Of a DNA stretch of 64,000 bases, positions 35,201 through 41,995 are shown one piece after another. The translations under genes and the position numbers were made by a program. The notes under the pieces were generated by a model that saw only the letters and a program-made list of their open reading frames with translations, was not told the origin of the DNA and searched no databases. How positions within the stretch are numbered: position 1 is the first letter of the stretch; each line of letters opens with the position of its first letter. This DNA is from JAEUHM01 sp964538625. Its GTDB lineage: Bacteria > Verrucomicrobiota > Verrucomicrobiia > Verrucomicrobiales > Verrucomicrobiaceae. The stretch spans positions 62,001 through 126,000 of the forward strand of contig CAZIGH010000003.1 in the NCBI GenBank assembly GCA_964538625.1, in the 5' to 3' direction.

Positions 35201-37894
35201 GACACGCTCCGCGAATCCACCGCCAGCTACCGCGCCGTCAGAACGGAGAACGGAAAACGGAAAACGGAAAATGTCATCTCCATCCGCGGTGCCCGCGAAC
35301 ACAACCTTAAAAACATCAGCCTCGACATCCCGCGAGATGAGTTTGTGGTCGTCACCGGCCTGAGCGGATCAGGCAAGTCCTCGCTCGCATTCGACCTCGT
35401 GTTTGCTGAAGGCCAAAGACGCTTCCTCGACTCCATGTCCGTTTATGCCCGCACCTTCGTGGAGCAGATGGAGAAGCCGGATGTGGACCTCATCACCGGT
35501 GTGCCACCCACGGTGGCCATAGAGCAGCGCATCTCACGCGGCAGTGGGAAATCCACAGTGGCTACCGTCACGGAACTGTATCACTTCCTGCGGCTCTTGT
35601 TTGCCAAGCTCGGCACCCAACACTGCCCCAAGTGCGCCATTCCGGTGAAAAAGCAGAGCACGCAGTCGATTGTTCAAGCTGTGGCCGAGTACGCCAGAGA
35701 AGGCGGCTTTCACCTCCTCGCCCCCCTCATCAAGGCGCGCAAAGGGTTCCACAATGAAGTGGCCGAGCACGCCCGGAAGCAGGGCATCGAGACCCTGTTT
35801 GTCGATGGTGCTTTCAAGGACACGCTCAACTTCAAGCGGCTGGAGCGCTTCAAGGAGCACACCATCGACGCCGTCATAGCGAAGATCGAAAAGGGCACCA
35901 CGCCAGATGCCATACGAGGCGAGGTGGAACATGCACTCAAAATGGGCAAAGGCACGCTCAAGCTGCTCATGCGTGACAAAACGCAGCATGTGCTCAACGC
36001 GGAGATGAGCTGCCCATCCTGCGGGTGGAGCTTCGAGGAGCTCGATCCACGCCTCTTCAGCTTCAACAGCCCCCACGGCTGGTGCAAAGGCTGTCGCGGA
36101 TTTGGCGTCACCGTGGGCCGGGCACCAGGCGAGTTTGAACGTGGCGGAGACGTCTCCCAGCTTGAACTGGAGATGCACGAAGAACGCCGCTTCAGCAGCG
36201 AGGACGATGAAGAGAGACCACGAGAGACATGCAGGGAATGCAACGGCAGTCGCATCAACGAAATCGCCCGCGCCGTGCAGCTTCAGGGTGTGAAGATACA
36301 AGACTTTGCCGGACTCAGCGCCGAGTCTGCCGGCGACCTCGTGGACAAACTCAAGTTCCGCGGCACAGACGCCGTCATCGCACGCGACATCGTAAATGAA
36401 ATCCGCCAGCGCCTGCACTTTATGAAGGAAGTCGGTCTCGGCTATCTCCAGCTCAACCGCAGCGCGGACACTCTCAGCGGGGGCGAAGCCCAGCGCATCC
36501 GGCTCTCCGCCCAGCTCGGTAGCAACCTCCGTGGCGTGCTTTATGTGCTGGATGAACCCACCATAGGCCTGCACCCGCGCGACAACGAGAAGCTGCTCAA
36601 CACCCTCGTCGCCTTGCGGGACAAAGGGAACTCACTCCTCGTCGTCGAGCACGATGACGAAACCATGCGCCGCGCCAACACCATCCTGGATCTCGGCCCC
36701 GGTGCGGGCCGTTTCGGCGGACAAGTCATCGCGCAAGGAACGCTGCCGCAGATCCTAAAAAATAAAGCAAGCGTCACCGGGCAGAGTTTGAAAGAGGGCA
36801 TACCGCACCCCATGCGCGGAAGCCGTCGCAAACTGCCCACTGCCAAGTCAAAGGATGGCTGGATCACCTTGAAAGGGGCCACGGCCAACAACCTCAAAAA
36901 GGTGGATGTGCAAATCCCGCTCGGACGGCTCACCATCATCACCGGCGTCAGCGGTAGCGGCAAAAGCTCCCTCATGCACGGCAGCCTCCTGCCTGCGGTG
37001 AAAGCCACGCTGCAGAAGTCCGGGAAGCGGAAAACCGACGAGCGAAAAACCTGGGCCAGCATCTCCGGACTCGAGGGCATTGAATACGTCCACGAAGTGG
37101 ATCAATCACCCATCGGCAAAACCTCCCGCAGTTGTCCAGCCACCTATGTCGGCATTTGGGATGACATTCGCAAGCTCTTCGCTCAAGTACCGCTGGCCCG
37201 CGCTCGAGGTTACACGCCCAGCCGCTTCTCCTTCAACACCGAAGGCGGACGCTGCGAGGTCTGTGAGGGAAACGGCGGCATCAAGGTGGAGATGAACTTC
37301 CTGCCCACTACCATCATACCCTGCGAAAGCTGCCATGGCGCGCGGTTCAACAGCGCCACGCTCGAGGTCGAATACAATGGTAAGAACATCGGCGAGGTCA
37401 TGCGCATGAGCATTGACGAAGCAGCGCTGTTTTTTGAATCCGTTTCCAAGATTGCCCGTCCGCTCCGTCTCATGGCTGACACGGGCCTTGGTTACCTCCA
37501 GCTCGGTCAGCCCAGCCCCACGCTCAGCGGTGGCGAGGCCCAGCGCATCAAGCTCGTCACTGAACTTCGAAGTGGCCACGGACGCACGGCCAAGGAGCGG
37601 CTCAAAGGCATCACCAAGGCAGGTAAACGAAACCTTTACCTCATCGAGGAGCCAACCATCGGCCTTCATCTGCGGGACGTGGCTCGCCTTATCGACGTGC
37701 TGCATCGTCTCGTGGATGAGGGTCATACCGTCGTGGTCATCGAGCATCACCCCGACGTCTATCTCGAAGCCGATTACCTCATCGACGTCGGCCCCGAAGC
37801 CGGCGAACACGGAGGAAGAATCGTCGCAGCGGGAACGCCCGAGCAGGTAGCCAAAGTGAAGGAAAGCCGGACCGCGAGGTTTTTGAAGATGTGA
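32276..37894 (+). CDS. uvrA: Double-length excinuclease ABC subunit UvrA (tandem UvrA fusion)
   Basis: 1872 residues, twice the usual UvrA (about 940). Four ABC ATPase modules are present, with Walker A GPSGSGKSSL (about 45), GVSGSGKSTL (about 650), GLSGSGKSSL (about 1030) and GVSGSGKSSL (about 1556). There are four signatures, LSGGELQRVNL and three LSGGEAQR variants. Each half also has the UvrB-binding segment (YAEGQRRYVETFSPYTRQF; FAEGQRRFLDSMSVYARTF) and zinc CxxC pairs. Walker B is DEP in the first three modules but EEP (YLIEEPTIGLH) in the last. Chlamydial UvrA is known to be similarly long, so this form may be a PVC feature. Lys-rich inserts occur at about 256, 989 and 1579. It recognises bulky lesions for nucleotide excision repair. 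Confidence 0.96.
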   Translation: MSKKSPPSAPASSATHDVIRIRGARQNNLKGIDLDLPLNQLTVITGPSGSGKSSLAFDTIYAEGQRRYVETFSPYTRQFFERMDKPQVDAIEGIPPAIAIEQVNNVRSTRSTVGTITEINDYLKMLFPRLAEAHCPECGQPVRPESPEHVMQTLLESHEGEQALILFPVPAPATADAGDFASFLQAQGFLRIWLYGEVLRLDDEAVMKKRKLPAVVQVVQDRITITHDEKARLSESIEAALRLGKGKMSVVFPSAENGKRNVENHVLHFSTGWHCAACDVTLPTPTPGLFSFNNPIGACPTCRGFGKTLGLDLKKAMPDDSLSIADGLVKAFTGSTYAECQTDLITAALKRGIDIHKPFDQFSEKERRWLIDGTRDDPEEAYKAGEWYGVRGFFKWQESRAYKMHVRVFLSRYRAYTDCPDCDGGRLKKEAFLFRIQGLSVADLWKLPVERLLPTIQSWQLPEKDHTHKLLRDEVVSRLSYLERAGLGYLNLDRQTRTLSGGELQRVNLTTCLGASLVNTLFVLDEPSIGLHPRDIGRLIGVMESLRDKGNTLLVVEHEESVMRAADNVVDIGPGRGEKGGQLLFSGPLNELLKQKGSLTAEYLSGRRSIEMPKRRRRFKQAITIKGAKHHNLKNVDVDIPLGVFCCITGVSGSGKSTLVHDVLYRNLQRLRGEVCEEEPGFVKSIAGHQRLGSVVMVDQSPLARTPRSTPAVFLGAFDGIRNLFAETDEGKAAGLTPGFFSFNSGAGRCERCWGNGFEKIEMQFLSDLFVTCPECEGKRYQAHALKYTLEGKNIHEVLGMTIEDAVEFFQRLANGSNAADDSPPAKQALPTRRCQQILHPLRLICEAGLGYLRLGQPLNTLSGGEAQRLKLIGHLLEPEDANSKSLLLLDEPTTGLHFDDIALLVKLLQRLADEGHSLIVIEHNLEVIKCADWIIDLGPEGGEAGGQIVCVGTPETVAECEASHTGRHLRDLTSDTLRESTASYRAVRTENGKRKTENVISIRGAREHNLKNISLDIPRDEFVVVTGLSGSGKSSLAFDLVFAEGQRRFLDSMSVYARTFVEQMEKPDVDLITGVPPTVAIEQRISRGSGKSTVATVTELYHFLRLLFAKLGTQHCPKCAIPVKKQSTQSIVQAVAEYAREGGFHLLAPLIKARKGFHNEVAEHARKQGIETLFVDGAFKDTLNFKRLERFKEHTIDAVIAKIEKGTTPDAIRGEVEHALKMGKGTLKLLMRDKTQHVLNAEMSCPSCGWSFEELDPRLFSFNSPHGWCKGCRGFGVTVGRAPGEFERGGDVSQLELEMHEERRFSSEDDEERPRETCRECNGSRINEIARAVQLQGVKIQDFAGLSAESAGDLVDKLKFRGTDAVIARDIVNEIRQRLHFMKEVGLGYLQLNRSADTLSGGEAQRIRLSAQLGSNLRGVLYVLDEPTIGLHPRDNEKLLNTLVALRDKGNSLLVVEHDDETMRRANTILDLGPGAGRFGGQVIAQGTLPQILKNKASVTGQSLKEGIPHPMRGSRRKLPTAKSKDGWITLKGATANNLKKVDVQIPLGRLTIITGVSGSGKSSLMHGSLLPAVKATLQKSGKRKTDERKTWASISGLEGIEYVHEVDQSPIGKTSRSCPATYVGIWDDIRKLFAQVPLARARGYTPSRFSFNTEGGRCEVCEGNGGIKVEMNFLPTTIIPCESCHGARFNSATLEVEYNGKNIGEVMRMSIDEAALFFESVSKIARPLRLMADTGLGYLQLGQPSPTLSGGEAQRIKLVTELRSGHGRTAKERLKGITKAGKRNLYLIEEPTIGLHLRDVARLIDVLHRLVDEGHTVVVIEHHPDVYLEADYLIDVGPEAGEHGGRIVAAGTPEQVAKVKESRTARFLKM
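35242..35269 (+). repeat. Heptanucleotide tandem repeat in the UvrA linker
   Basis: Four units of AACGGAA (the first is AACGGAG) in a row, encoding ENGKRKTEN in the linker between the two UvrA halves. Shorter degenerate relatives occur in the same gene at 33040-33068 and 37015-37050. Seven is not a multiple of three, so only the exact number of units keeps the frame. Confidence 0.75.
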
Positions 37895-37900
37895 GCGGCG

Positions 37901-38248
37901 CTAGACCTCACCCTCATGCATCCACCGGCGATGCTCGTGGCGGACTTGAAGGATAGTGACCCGTTTTGCTTCTTCATCGACAACAAAAAGCACACGCCAT
38001 CCAGCGCCCGATTTCCACGGACGGAAGAGCATCTGGCGGACCTGGAGTGTTGGCAGCCACTTTCCGTTTTCAGGAGCAGGGCCAAAGCTCAGTGGTGCTT
38101 TCGCGAGTTTATCAAAGGCCTGATGCAGTTTGGCAAGCCAGCGATCCGCGAGGGCAGCTCCATCCGGAAAGACGTTCTCTTCATACCACTGCATCTGATT
38201 ACTTGCCTCGTCTTTGGCGGAATCAGAAAGTTCCCAGTCGTAGCTCAT
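37901..38248 (-). CDS. RelE/ParE-family toxin of a type II toxin-antitoxin pair
   Basis: 115 residues. The pattern SDSAKDEASNQMQWYEEN, a long second helix (LADRWLAKLHQAFDKLAKAP), then VRQMLFRPWKSGAGWRVLFVVDEEAKRVTILQVRHEHR matches the RelE/ParE fold, including the basic C-terminal residues used by many members. It either cleaves ribosome-bound mRNA (RelE) or poisons gyrase (ParE); the sequence does not decide. The ATG overlaps the antitoxin stop by four bases. It ends 6 bp from the uvrA stop on the opposite strand. Confidence 0.88.
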   Translation of the reverse strand: MSYDWELSDSAKDEASNQMQWYEENVFPDGAALADRWLAKLHQAFDKLAKAPLSFGPAPENGKWLPTLQVRQMLFRPWKSGAGWRVLFVVDEEAKRVTILQVRHEHRRWMHEGEV

Positions 38249-38550
38249 CTGGAGCTGCGGCGGCTAAGGGCACGCTGGCGAATTTCTTGCATCGCTTGCA
38301 GTGCTGGCGTTCCCCTCTCCCCTCGCGCATAGGCCTCCAGAGACGCCTTCAACTCCTCATCCATTTTCCGCTCGTAGGCCTCGTGGGCCAGTTGATCATA
38401 CATCTCAACGGGCACGACCACGGCTGCGGCCTTGCCGTTTTGCGTCAGCACGCGCGGACGTTGAGTGCGGGCCATTTCGGCGAGATGTTCCTTGGTGCCA
38501 CGAGCGAAGTCGGTGACGCTCACGATGTCTTCTGCCAGAACCATTTTCAT
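38245..38550 (-). CDS. Phd/YefM-family antitoxin
   Basis: 101 residues from the ATG at 38550; the frame extends to 38619 but that would lie upstream of the likely promoter. The Phd/YefM DNA-binding half is clear: IVSVTDFARGTKEHLAEM, RPRVLTQNGKAAAVVVPVEMYDQL. The C-terminal helix (YERKMDEELKASLEAYARGE) should wrap the toxin. It neutralises the RelE/ParE toxin encoded immediately after it and should repress its own promoter through the dyad at 38562-38579. Confidence 0.88.
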   Translation of the reverse strand: MKMVLAEDIVSVTDFARGTKEHLAEMARTQRPRVLTQNGKAAAVVVPVEMYDQLAHEAYERKMDEELKASLEAYARGERGTPALQAMQEIRQRALSRRSSR

Positions 38551-38556
38551 GGCGGC

Positions 38557-38586
38557 AGCATAACACGGAATAATGTGTTTGGTCAA
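38557..38586 (-). promoter_or_regulatory. Promoter with operator dyad of the toxin-antitoxin pair
   Basis: On the reverse strand TTGACC (38586-38581), 18 bases, then TATGCT (38562-38557). Between and overlapping them is the dyad AACAC-8-GTGTT (38562-38579). This is the layout expected for antitoxin self-repression. The antitoxin ATG at 38550 lies where transcription would begin, suggesting a leaderless or almost leaderless message. Confidence 0.55.
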
Positions 38587-38643
38587 CTGGGTGACGAAAT
38601 CATAAGGAGGCCGGTTCAAAGAACCAACCTACAACAGTATCGA

Positions 38644-40245
38644 CTACGACACCGCCAGGCAGTGGATGCGGATGATGCCCTCGATCTTCTCCAACTCGGC
38701 GATGACTTCTGGTGAAGGCATGGAGTCGAGAGTGAGGATAGTCAGTGCGGTGGCACTCTGTTTGTCTCGGGCCAGGGACATATCAGCTATGTTCACCTGA
38801 TTTTTGCCCAGCGCAGTGCTGTAAGCGGCGATCATGCCGGGGCGGTCGATGTTCTCAATGAGCATGAGCACGCCCTGAGGCCGGGCTTCTACACGGCGAC
38901 CGTTGATCTTCACGATGCGTGGATCACCACCGAAGAAGGTGCCGGCGATGGTAGCGGACTCCGTGTCGTTGCGCACCTGGACTTCGATGAGGTCGTGAAA
39001 CTCCGTCGGCTCGGGCAAGCGGCTCTCAGTGAGACGCAAGCCCAGGTTTTCGGCCACACCGGCAGCGTTGATGTAGTTGACGCTGTCAGGGCCTACCGCA
39101 CGCTCCAGGCAACCCTTCAGCACGGCGCGGGAGATGAGCGTGGTGTCGATGGCACCCACCTTCCCACTGTAGTTGATACGCACCACATTGGCACGCTGCG
39201 GAGCGATCTGGCTGACGAGACGGCCCAGCAGCTCCCCAAACTTGAGGAAGGGACCTATTTCCGCGAGCACCTTCGGATCCACGTTGGGCATGTTCACCGC
39301 GTTGACCACCGTACCTTCGAGCAGATGGTTCTTCACCGCTTCGGCGATCTCAGTGCCCACGTTTTCCTGGGCTTCTTCAGTCGATGCACCAAGGTGCGGA
39401 GTGAAGACGGTGTTCGGTGCCTTCAGCAAGGGATAGTCTGCGGGCGGCGGCTCCACCTCATAAACATCCAGCGCAGCACCACCCACGTGACCGCTTTCCA
39501 GCGCGGCGGCCAGGGCATTGTCATCGATGAGACCTCCACGAGCGCAGTTGATGATGCGGACGCCTTTCTTGAGAATGCTGATGCGCTTCTCGTTGATCAT
39601 GTGCTTCGTCTCCGGCGTCAGCGGCATGTGCATGGTGATGAAATCCGCGTCCTTCACCGCTTCATCCAGGTCATCGCGCAGCTCCACGCCCAGGCTCTCA
39701 GCGCGGCTCTTGGAGAGATAGGGATCATAGGCCACCACTTTCATGCCAAAGGCAAGGGCGCGCTTGGCGAACTCCGCTCCGATGCGGCCCATGCCGAGCA
39801 CGGCGAGCGTTTTCCCATACACCTCCGTGCCGCTGAAGCTTTTGCGGTCGAACTTGCCCGCCACCATGCTGGCGTGAGCCTGAGGGGTTTTGCGGGCCAG
39901 GCTCATCATCAAGGTGAAGGCCTGCTCCGCCGTTGAGATGGTGTTGCCACCAGGGGTGTTCATGACCACCACACCGCGCTTGCTGGCAGTGGGGATGTCG
40001 ATGTTGTCCACGCCCACACCAGCACGGCCCACCACCTTCAGCTTCAGCGCGGCCTCCATCACTTTGGCCGTCACTTTCACGCCACTGCGGACGATGATGG
40101 CGTCCGCATCGGCGGCAGCAGCGGCGAAGTCTGCCTCAGCCTTCAGGCCGAGCTTCACCTCCACATCGAAGGATGGCACCGCCTTCAGCAGTTCGATGCC
40201 TTTTTCGGAGATAGGGTCGGCGACGAGGATTTTGTGGCGGGTCAT
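38644..40245 (-). CDS. serA: D-3-phosphoglycerate dehydrogenase SerA, long form with ACT domain
   Basis: 533 residues from the ATG at 40245; the 21 upstream codons lack protein character. The NAD-binding motif is VLGMGRIGAEFAKRALAFG, followed by the catalytic Arg in CARGGLIDD, a Glu, and the His of HLGASTEEAQENV. The allosteric substrate-binding domain precedes a C-terminal ACT domain (MLIENIDRPGMIAAYSTALG). This is the long SerA form of many bacteria. It makes 3-phosphohydroxypyruvate, the first step of serine synthesis, and the ACT domain suggests serine feedback. Divergent from the gene at 40411. Confidence 0.96.
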   Translation of the reverse strand: MTRHKILVADPISEKGIELLKAVPSFDVEVKLGLKAEADFAAAAADADAIIVRSGVKVTAKVMEAALKLKVVGRAGVGVDNIDIPTASKRGVVVMNTPGGNTISTAEQAFTLMMSLARKTPQAHASMVAGKFDRKSFSGTEVYGKTLAVLGMGRIGAEFAKRALAFGMKVVAYDPYLSKSRAESLGVELRDDLDEAVKDADFITMHMPLTPETKHMINEKRISILKKGVRIINCARGGLIDDNALAAALESGHVGGAALDVYEVEPPPADYPLLKAPNTVFTPHLGASTEEAQENVGTEIAEAVKNHLLEGTVVNAVNMPNVDPKVLAEIGPFLKFGELLGRLVSQIAPQRANVVRINYSGKVGAIDTTLISRAVLKGCLERAVGPDSVNYINAAGVAENLGLRLTESRLPEPTEFHDLIEVQVRNDTESATIAGTFFGGDPRIVKINGRRVEARPQGVLMLIENIDRPGMIAAYSTALGKNQVNIADMSLARDKQSATALTILTLDSMPSPEVIAELEKIEGIIRIHCLAVS

Positions 40246-40410
40246 GGGCTGGAATTTCGAGAAAAATGGGCGGCAGCGTATCGGGGAACCCGCCGCGCTC
40301 AAGCACAAGCTGGCACTTCTAGCACTGGAAAAGTCGTTTCAGGCTTTACTCTCGGGGAGATTCCCGATAAGAAAATGCCTCCCAAGAGTCATTCATACCG
40401 CTCATATCCC

Positions 40411-41880
40411 ATGAAAATGCCGACTGTGTCCCTTTCCTCCACCATCAAAGGCCTGGTGCTCGCCAGCCTCGCCCTCGCCGGTGCGGCACGAGCCGATGTC
40501 ATCGTCATGAAGCCCGGCCCTGGTGAAACCGAGGGCAAAAAATACAACGACGCCAAGGTGCTCTCCGAGACACCGGACACGATCACCTTTGAGTATGTCG
40601 TGGTCGGCAAGATCAAGGACACCCGCACCGAGCAGAAGGCCAACGTCGCTCAGGTGATCCGCCAGAAACCCGAGGAACTGGAAATCGTCGGCGTGCGCGA
40701 GATCGCTAAAGTTCCGGACCTCACCTCCGCAGACCGCTACGAGTCCATCATTCAGGACCAGCTCCGCCCCTTTGTGAACAAGTACCCCGGCACACCACAA
40801 GCCACCGAGGTGGAGGGCTTGATTAAGGGCCTTCAGGAAGAAAAAGACAAAGTCGTCTCCGGCCACGTGAAGATGGATGGCAAATGGCTCAGCCCAGAGG
40901 AGGCCAAGCGTGCCGTGCGTGAGATCGACGCCTTCAAGGTCCGCCGCCAGATGCAGGAGCACCTTGCCAAAGGAGAATGGAAGGAAGCACTGAACCAGTG
41001 GGAGAAGTTCAAGGACAGGACCGATGGCTTCATGGACACGATGCAGTTCCTCCTCGCCGTGCCTGAGGCCAAGTCCGCACTGGAAAAGTACAAGGCCGTG
41101 CTCGAGAACATGATGAAGGAGCAGCCCATGCTCGTCCAGCGCAGGGAGAATGCCCTGAAGTCCCTCGTGGACCCAGACCTGACCCGCGCCAGAGTGGCCT
41201 TCGAGCGTGAGGACAATGCCTTCAAGTCAGCCATCGACATCGAAAAGCGCACCCGCGTGAAGTGGCAGAGCACTTACAAGTATGACCTAAAATCCATTCA
41301 GGATGCGCTCAAAACCGTGGCCACCGAGACCGCCTACATTGCCATGCTTGACCTCGACAAAATCAAGGCTCAGAACGAGGCGATCGGTGCCGCACGCCGC
41401 TACCTTGCAGACGGAAACCTGGAGCAGGCTGAAGCCGCCATCGCACGTGCCCAGGCCGTCAATCTGAAGGATTCCTCCACCATTCTGCAGAAAGTGAAGG
41501 CTGAGGCTTCCACCCTGCGCACCGAGCTCAACAAGAAGAAGAGCAACCAGCGCCTCTACGGCGGCGGCTCCACACTGCCCTCTGGGCTGGGTGCCAAGCC
41601 CGGCACAGATGACCGCGTGGCCCAGGCCATGGCCGAAGCGGAGAAGAAGGAAGAAGAACCCGCTGCAGACGGCGGTTCCGGCGTCACCACCTCCAGCCTA
41701 CAGACCGGCACCAAGAACGGCGTGGCCGTTCCCGCTGCGGAAGAAGAACCCGCACCACGCCCTCGCAAGCGCGTGGTGGTGGAAGAAGAAGACAACCTCC
41801 AGAAGTACCTCCTCTACGGAGGTGGTGGCTTGCTGGCCATCCTTCTCATCGCCTTCGCTTTGCAGAAGAAGAAGGGCTGA
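40411..41880 (+). CDS. Exported protein with C-terminal membrane anchor
   Basis: 489 residues from the ATG at 40411, which begins a signal peptide (MPTVSLSSTIKGLVLASLALAGAARA, in part). The frame upstream overlaps serA. The middle is long and helical with many Lys and Glu (about 90-390) and includes TPR-like segments (NLEQAEAAIARAQAVN). A Pro/Glu-rich linker follows (EEEPAPRPRKRVVVEEED), then one membrane helix, YLLYGGGGLLAILLIAFAL, ending QKKKG. The end resembles a sorting or anchor tail. No family recognised. A strong terminator follows. Confidence 0.7.
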   Translation: MKMPTVSLSSTIKGLVLASLALAGAARADVIVMKPGPGETEGKKYNDAKVLSETPDTITFEYVVVGKIKDTRTEQKANVAQVIRQKPEELEIVGVREIAKVPDLTSADRYESIIQDQLRPFVNKYPGTPQATEVEGLIKGLQEEKDKVVSGHVKMDGKWLSPEEAKRAVREIDAFKVRRQMQEHLAKGEWKEALNQWEKFKDRTDGFMDTMQFLLAVPEAKSALEKYKAVLENMMKEQPMLVQRRENALKSLVDPDLTRARVAFEREDNAFKSAIDIEKRTRVKWQSTYKYDLKSIQDALKTVATETAYIAMLDLDKIKAQNEAIGAARRYLADGNLEQAEAAIARAQAVNLKDSSTILQKVKAEASTLRTELNKKKSNQRLYGGGSTLPSGLGAKPGTDDRVAQAMAEAEKKEEEPAADGGSGVTTSSLQTGTKNGVAVPAAEEEPAPRPRKRVVVEEEDNLQKYLLYGGGGLLAILLIAFALQKKKG

Positions 41881-41901
41881 TCTGACAGCCGCTGTACCCA
41901 G

Positions 41902-41934
41902 CGCCCGCCTCCGAAAGGACGCGGGCGTTTTTTT
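41902..41934 (+). terminator. Rho-independent terminator
   Basis: CGCCCGC (41902-41908) and GCGGGCG (41921-41927) form a perfect 7-bp stem with a 12-base loop, followed by seven T residues. It ends the transcript of the anchored protein and separates it from the GH10 gene. Confidence 0.88.
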
Positions 41935-41995
41935 ATACCCAATCGGACGCCGATGCCAGGTTGCTGGTGCTTCCCAAACAAGTAGCATCGGCAGC

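Noticed and set aside
35242..35269. Heptad repeat as a phase-variation switch of uvrA.
   Set aside because: The number of units keeps the frame and the site is in the middle of an essential-type repair gene. A unit change would remove the second half, which seems unlikely to be selected. Better seen as an inserted repeat.
35534..36574. A 346-codon reverse ORF inside uvrA.
   Set aside because: Antisense shadow of the third ABC module, caused by high third-position G+C. The same applies to 23449-24204 in recN, 26037-26930 in mutS and 43854-44618 in xylB.
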